Shown here in pieces: positions 21,908 to 24,482 of a stretch of 24,482 nucleotides of DNA (the stretch's first letter is position 1; the number at the start of each line of letters is the position of its first letter). The stretch lies in IMG/VR virus record IMGVR_UViG_3300031227_004792, positions 1 through 24,482 of that record, one strand, 5' to 3'. The DNA is from a virus. A program made the translations under genes and the position numbers. The notes beneath the pieces were generated by a model. It had not been told where the DNA came from. It was given only the letters and a program-made list of their open reading frames with translations, and ran no database searches.

Positions 21908-23865
21908 AATCAGCCCCAACCGCGACACTTACAGAAACATTATTATATGATGTTATTGGCGGAGCAGTTAGCAAGCCACGTATCAAGACACAATATTATG
22001 ATACTGTCAATTCCACCTGGGCAAGCTTTGACGATATCCAAAGCAGGGAAATTAATCTATCTACCGAAAATAAAAGGTATCAAGCTTATTCATTTCTACC
22101 ACCTGTAAAAACAATCAAATTCACTTTAAACAATTTTAATCAGATTTATTCTATAGGCTCAGGCAATGCAAAAGCTACTATACTCAAGAAAAATTTACTT
22201 GTTAGAGCGTATACAGGGTATCAATTAACCGCCGGTCAAACAACACTTTCAACCGATAATCTAATTTCTAATAATGAATTATTCCATACAATAAAATCAG
22301 GTAGTACAATTATACCGAGTAGTAATAATATAACAGATACATATTTGACAGCGGCACAACTTGGAACGTCTGCTTATGGATCAAGTACTTATGGATCAGG
22401 TGCTTATGCATATGCAAGTTACTATAAAAAAACATTTACTACAGACGAAGAGCAACAACCACTTGCATTAAATTGTAATGTATCAACAAATAAATTCAGC
22501 CTTAAATACAAACTTGACATGGACGCATGGAGTAGTTACCAAACACTTGCTACAGGAGCAAACGAAATAACACTTGTTTCGACTCCATTGTATAAAAATG
22601 TACAAACTATTGTAAGATTTAATACAGACTCATACGCCACCGCAAGCCATATTAACAGCCTTGCACTATCATACGATCAGAAGTCTTTATATTTTAAACG
22701 TGGCACTTTTATAATTGACGAACCATTTTATAATGAAACCGTGGAAGTAGTAGGACGTGACTATTTAAGAAAAGCACTTGAAACAGAGATCAATTTACCG
22801 ACTTATTTATCATCAACACCTGCCACTACTATTCTTACAAATATACTTGACCGGTGTAATATCCCTTACGCGACATCTACATGGGATTCAATAAGCACCG
22901 CAACTCAGATTACAAGCGCAACGGCAGCGCAAGCACTAAATAATATATCAGGGTGGAAAGCCCTTGATTACGCAATGGACATTATAAACGCAGGCGATAA
23001 CGATATTATTTTTACCTTTGATAATGACGGGAAAGCCGTTATAAGAAAAGTACCTACAGACGTGGAAGCCGACTGGATGACACATTATAGATATAACATT
23101 GAGAGCATTGATAAATCATTCGACTCTGATAAACAACTCCAAAGGATAACCGCCGTTAATAAAGATATCATTGTAAATTCAGAGGCATTACTTAAAACCG
23201 TAACAGGAACTATTTCAACATATGGTAATTTAACAGCGACTTACTCAGATGCTTTATACATACGATATGATGATAATAATAGTAATATATTAACAGAGTC
23301 AGCACGAACTAACGGGAGTGTATCATTTACAATGACCGCCGGTGCTTATGATATAGACATTTATGGATGCACTCCGAAAAACGCAATAACTGACGAAATA
23401 TGGTCTGAATTCGGGAACTCTGATAACTTGATAAATAATAAGGGTTCTACTTTTAAAAAGATTAACCCTATGCTTAATCAGACTGCCTCAGATGCTTATG
23501 TAAAATACATGATAGCAACCAACGCAGACCCTAAGAAATCTATAACATTATCACAAGTCCCAAATCCGTTAACCGAACTTGGAAAAGATAAATGGGTAAT
23601 ATTCGACAGATACACTTATACCGATGATCTTTATATACCACAACAGATTAATGAAATATGGAATATGGATAGCGGATTAAAAGAAACGGTAACTTTAAAG
23701 GATAGCGGAGATGACTTAAGTAATTTTATATGGGATAGAAACGGAATACAAAGCGGTTTAAACGATCTTAAGTATGATATTGGTTTAGTTTGGGATCAGG
23801 ATATCGCAATCGGTGTATCAGACACAACAGATTATACAGGAACTAAGGAGGTTCAATTCTCATGA
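21904..23865 (+). CDS. Tail-tip/baseplate hub-like protein (TTG start)
   Basis: A 653-residue protein. The start is TTG at 21904, supported by GAGG at 21893-21896 with 7-base spacing and by the lack of an early in-frame ATG. The N-terminal part is beta-rich (TQYYDTVNSTWASFDDIQSR), the middle has Thr/Ser/Tyr repeats (TSAYGSSTYGSGAYAYASYY), and the segment YNETVEVVGRDYLRKAL with LTNILDRCNIP resembles the D-type late-control/hub fold used to close the tail tube. The rest is unassigned. It would sit at the tail tip and may hold the fibre encoded next. Confidence 0.6.
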   Translation: MKSAPTATLTETLLYDVIGGAVSKPRIKTQYYDTVNSTWASFDDIQSREINLSTENKRYQAYSFLPPVKTIKFTLNNFNQIYSIGSGNAKATILKKNLLVRAYTGYQLTAGQTTLSTDNLISNNELFHTIKSGSTIIPSSNNITDTYLTAAQLGTSAYGSSTYGSGAYAYASYYKKTFTTDEEQQPLALNCNVSTNKFSLKYKLDMDAWSSYQTLATGANEITLVSTPLYKNVQTIVRFNTDSYATASHINSLALSYDQKSLYFKRGTFIIDEPFYNETVEVVGRDYLRKALETEINLPTYLSSTPATTILTNILDRCNIPYATSTWDSISTATQITSATAAQALNNISGWKALDYAMDIINAGDNDIIFTFDNDGKAVIRKVPTDVEADWMTHYRYNIESIDKSFDSDKQLQRITAVNKDIIVNSEALLKTVTGTISTYGNLTATYSDALYIRYDDNNSNILTESARTNGSVSFTMTAGAYDIDIYGCTPKNAITDEIWSEFGNSDNLINNKGSTFKKINPMLNQTASDAYVKYMIATNADPKKSITLSQVPNPLTELGKDKWVIFDRYTYTDDLYIPQQINEIWNMDSGLKETVTLKDSGDDLSNFIWDRNGIQSGLNDLKYDIGLVWDQDIAIGVSDTTDYTGTKEVQFS

Positions 23866-24482
23866 GTAGCAATTTAAATTTAAACAAAGTGGTATTTCAA
23901 AGTCAATTAAGATCAAAACCGGTAAGAGAAAATTTTACAGACATTGAAAATAATTATAATTCTTTACGCTCGGAAGTTAATGCAAGTATTGCAAGTACGG
24001 CAAGTGAGGTAACCTCCGCAAGAGATAATTTTAGTAATTTATCAAATAATATTAATGCTCGTAAGGGGTATGTTAATGTTTTAAACGGTGGTTCGATAAC
24101 AGAAACAACACCGAATAGTTTAAAACTAAATGTTGTTGCTGGAAGCGGTATTGTAAACGGTATTGGCGTAAGCTGGGCAAGTGGTACAAGCGCAACTATG
24201 GCCGCACCTGCAAGTAATTCAAGGATTGATCTAGTTGTTGCTAATACTGATAATAGTATTAGTATCGTAGCTGGTAGTTTAGCAGCCACCCCGAGAATAC
24301 CAGACATAGGGGCAACACAATATCCGATTGCTAAAGTAAAATTGTATAGCACAACCGGAACTTTAACAAATAGCCATATTACTAACTATAGACAAAATAC
24401 ACCTTATAGTCAAATTGGCGAAATCATCCCGATCCATCCCGATGTATTAACCGCATCATTGCCAAATCAATATCATTATTCA
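23862..24482 (+). CDS. Tail fibre/appendage-like protein (3' partial)
   Basis: The gene starts at ATG 23862 with a perfect AAGGAGGT at 23845-23852 and is open to the window end (207 residues seen). The start is helical (RENFTDIENNYNSLRSEVN), then a repeat-like beta region follows. Residues about 98-180 (GIVNGIGVSWASGTSATM, RIDLVVANTD, PRIPDIGATQYPIAKVKL, HITNYR) match the pattern of many phage fibre N-terminal domains that attach to the baseplate. The host-binding C-terminus is outside the window. It overlaps the preceding stop (ATGA). An opposite-strand ORF at 23954-24352 is a shadow of this gene. Confidence 0.7.
   Translation, partial: MSSNLNLNKVVFQSQLRSKPVRENFTDIENNYNSLRSEVNASIASTASEVTSARDNFSNLSNNINARKGYVNVLNGGSITETTPNSLKLNVVAGSGIVNGIGVSWASGTSATMAAPASNSRIDLVVANTDNSISIVAGSLAATPRIPDIGATQYPIAKVKLYSTTGTLTNSHITNYRQNTPYSQIGEIIPIHPDVLTASLPNQYHYS

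Noticed and set aside
23954-24352. Opposite-strand ORF of 132 residues
   Set aside because: Antisense of the fibre-like gene that starts at 23862 with a perfect ribosome-binding site.

Overview
The window is a contiguous stretch of the virion-structure region of a tailed, siphovirus-like bacteriophage (or prophage). Every supported gene lies on the + strand, packed with 1-20 base overlaps or very short gaps. The order is that of a long-tailed phage: small-terminase candidate, large terminase, portal, minor head protein, scaffold, major capsid protein, head-tail connectors, tail terminator, major tail protein, tail assembly chaperone, tape measure, tail-tip proteins, and the start of a fibre-like protein. 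The DNA looks AT-rich. Most genes have good Shine-Dalgarno sequences, and TAA, TAG and TGA all act as stops. That argues for standard code 11, against a Mycoplasma-type code, and against a Bacteroidetes-type translation signal. The host cannot be named from this window. No integrase, lysis or DNA polymerase gene and no obvious tRNA was seen.

Layout. 1-213 is the Gly-rich repeat tail of a gene that starts upstream. 239-2318 holds small early-type genes: a possible ssDNA-binding protein, a hexapeptide-repeat acyltransferase, a shortened nucleotide-sugar-dehydrogenase-like protein and three small unknowns. 2496-4733 is the packaging block. A consensus sigma70-type promoter at 4773-4801, preceded by AT-rich direct repeats, opens the head operon (portal, minor head, scaffold, N4-gp56-type major capsid). 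This ends in a strong hairpin at 8745-8775.

The most unusual part is 8796-15064, between the major capsid gene and the head-tail connectors. It is about 6.3 kb of sugar- and small-group-transfer genes: a GT2-TPR-GT4 fusion, two SAM methyltransferases, a sulfotransferase-like protein, a GT8, a DUF115/MAF-like protein and a second GT2. Several adjacent genes share ATGA stop/start overlaps. The last GT2 is joined by such an overlap to a PKD plus DUF285-repeat protein (15061-16224), which looks like a virion surface protein. My working hypothesis is that this is a phage-encoded glycan assembly island that decorates the capsid, or the host surface, with a sulfated and methylated glycan. The acyltransferase and dehydrogenase-like genes at 567-1738 may help make the sugar precursor.

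The tail block begins with connectors at 16245-17536 and the major tail protein. The next gene carries a run of ten A residues, and the -1 frame stays open to the tape measure start. This fits the programmed -1 frameshift that makes the long tail-assembly chaperone in many siphophages. The tape measure (906 aa), a small tail protein, a 653-aa hub-like protein with a TTG start and a truncated fibre-like protein follow.
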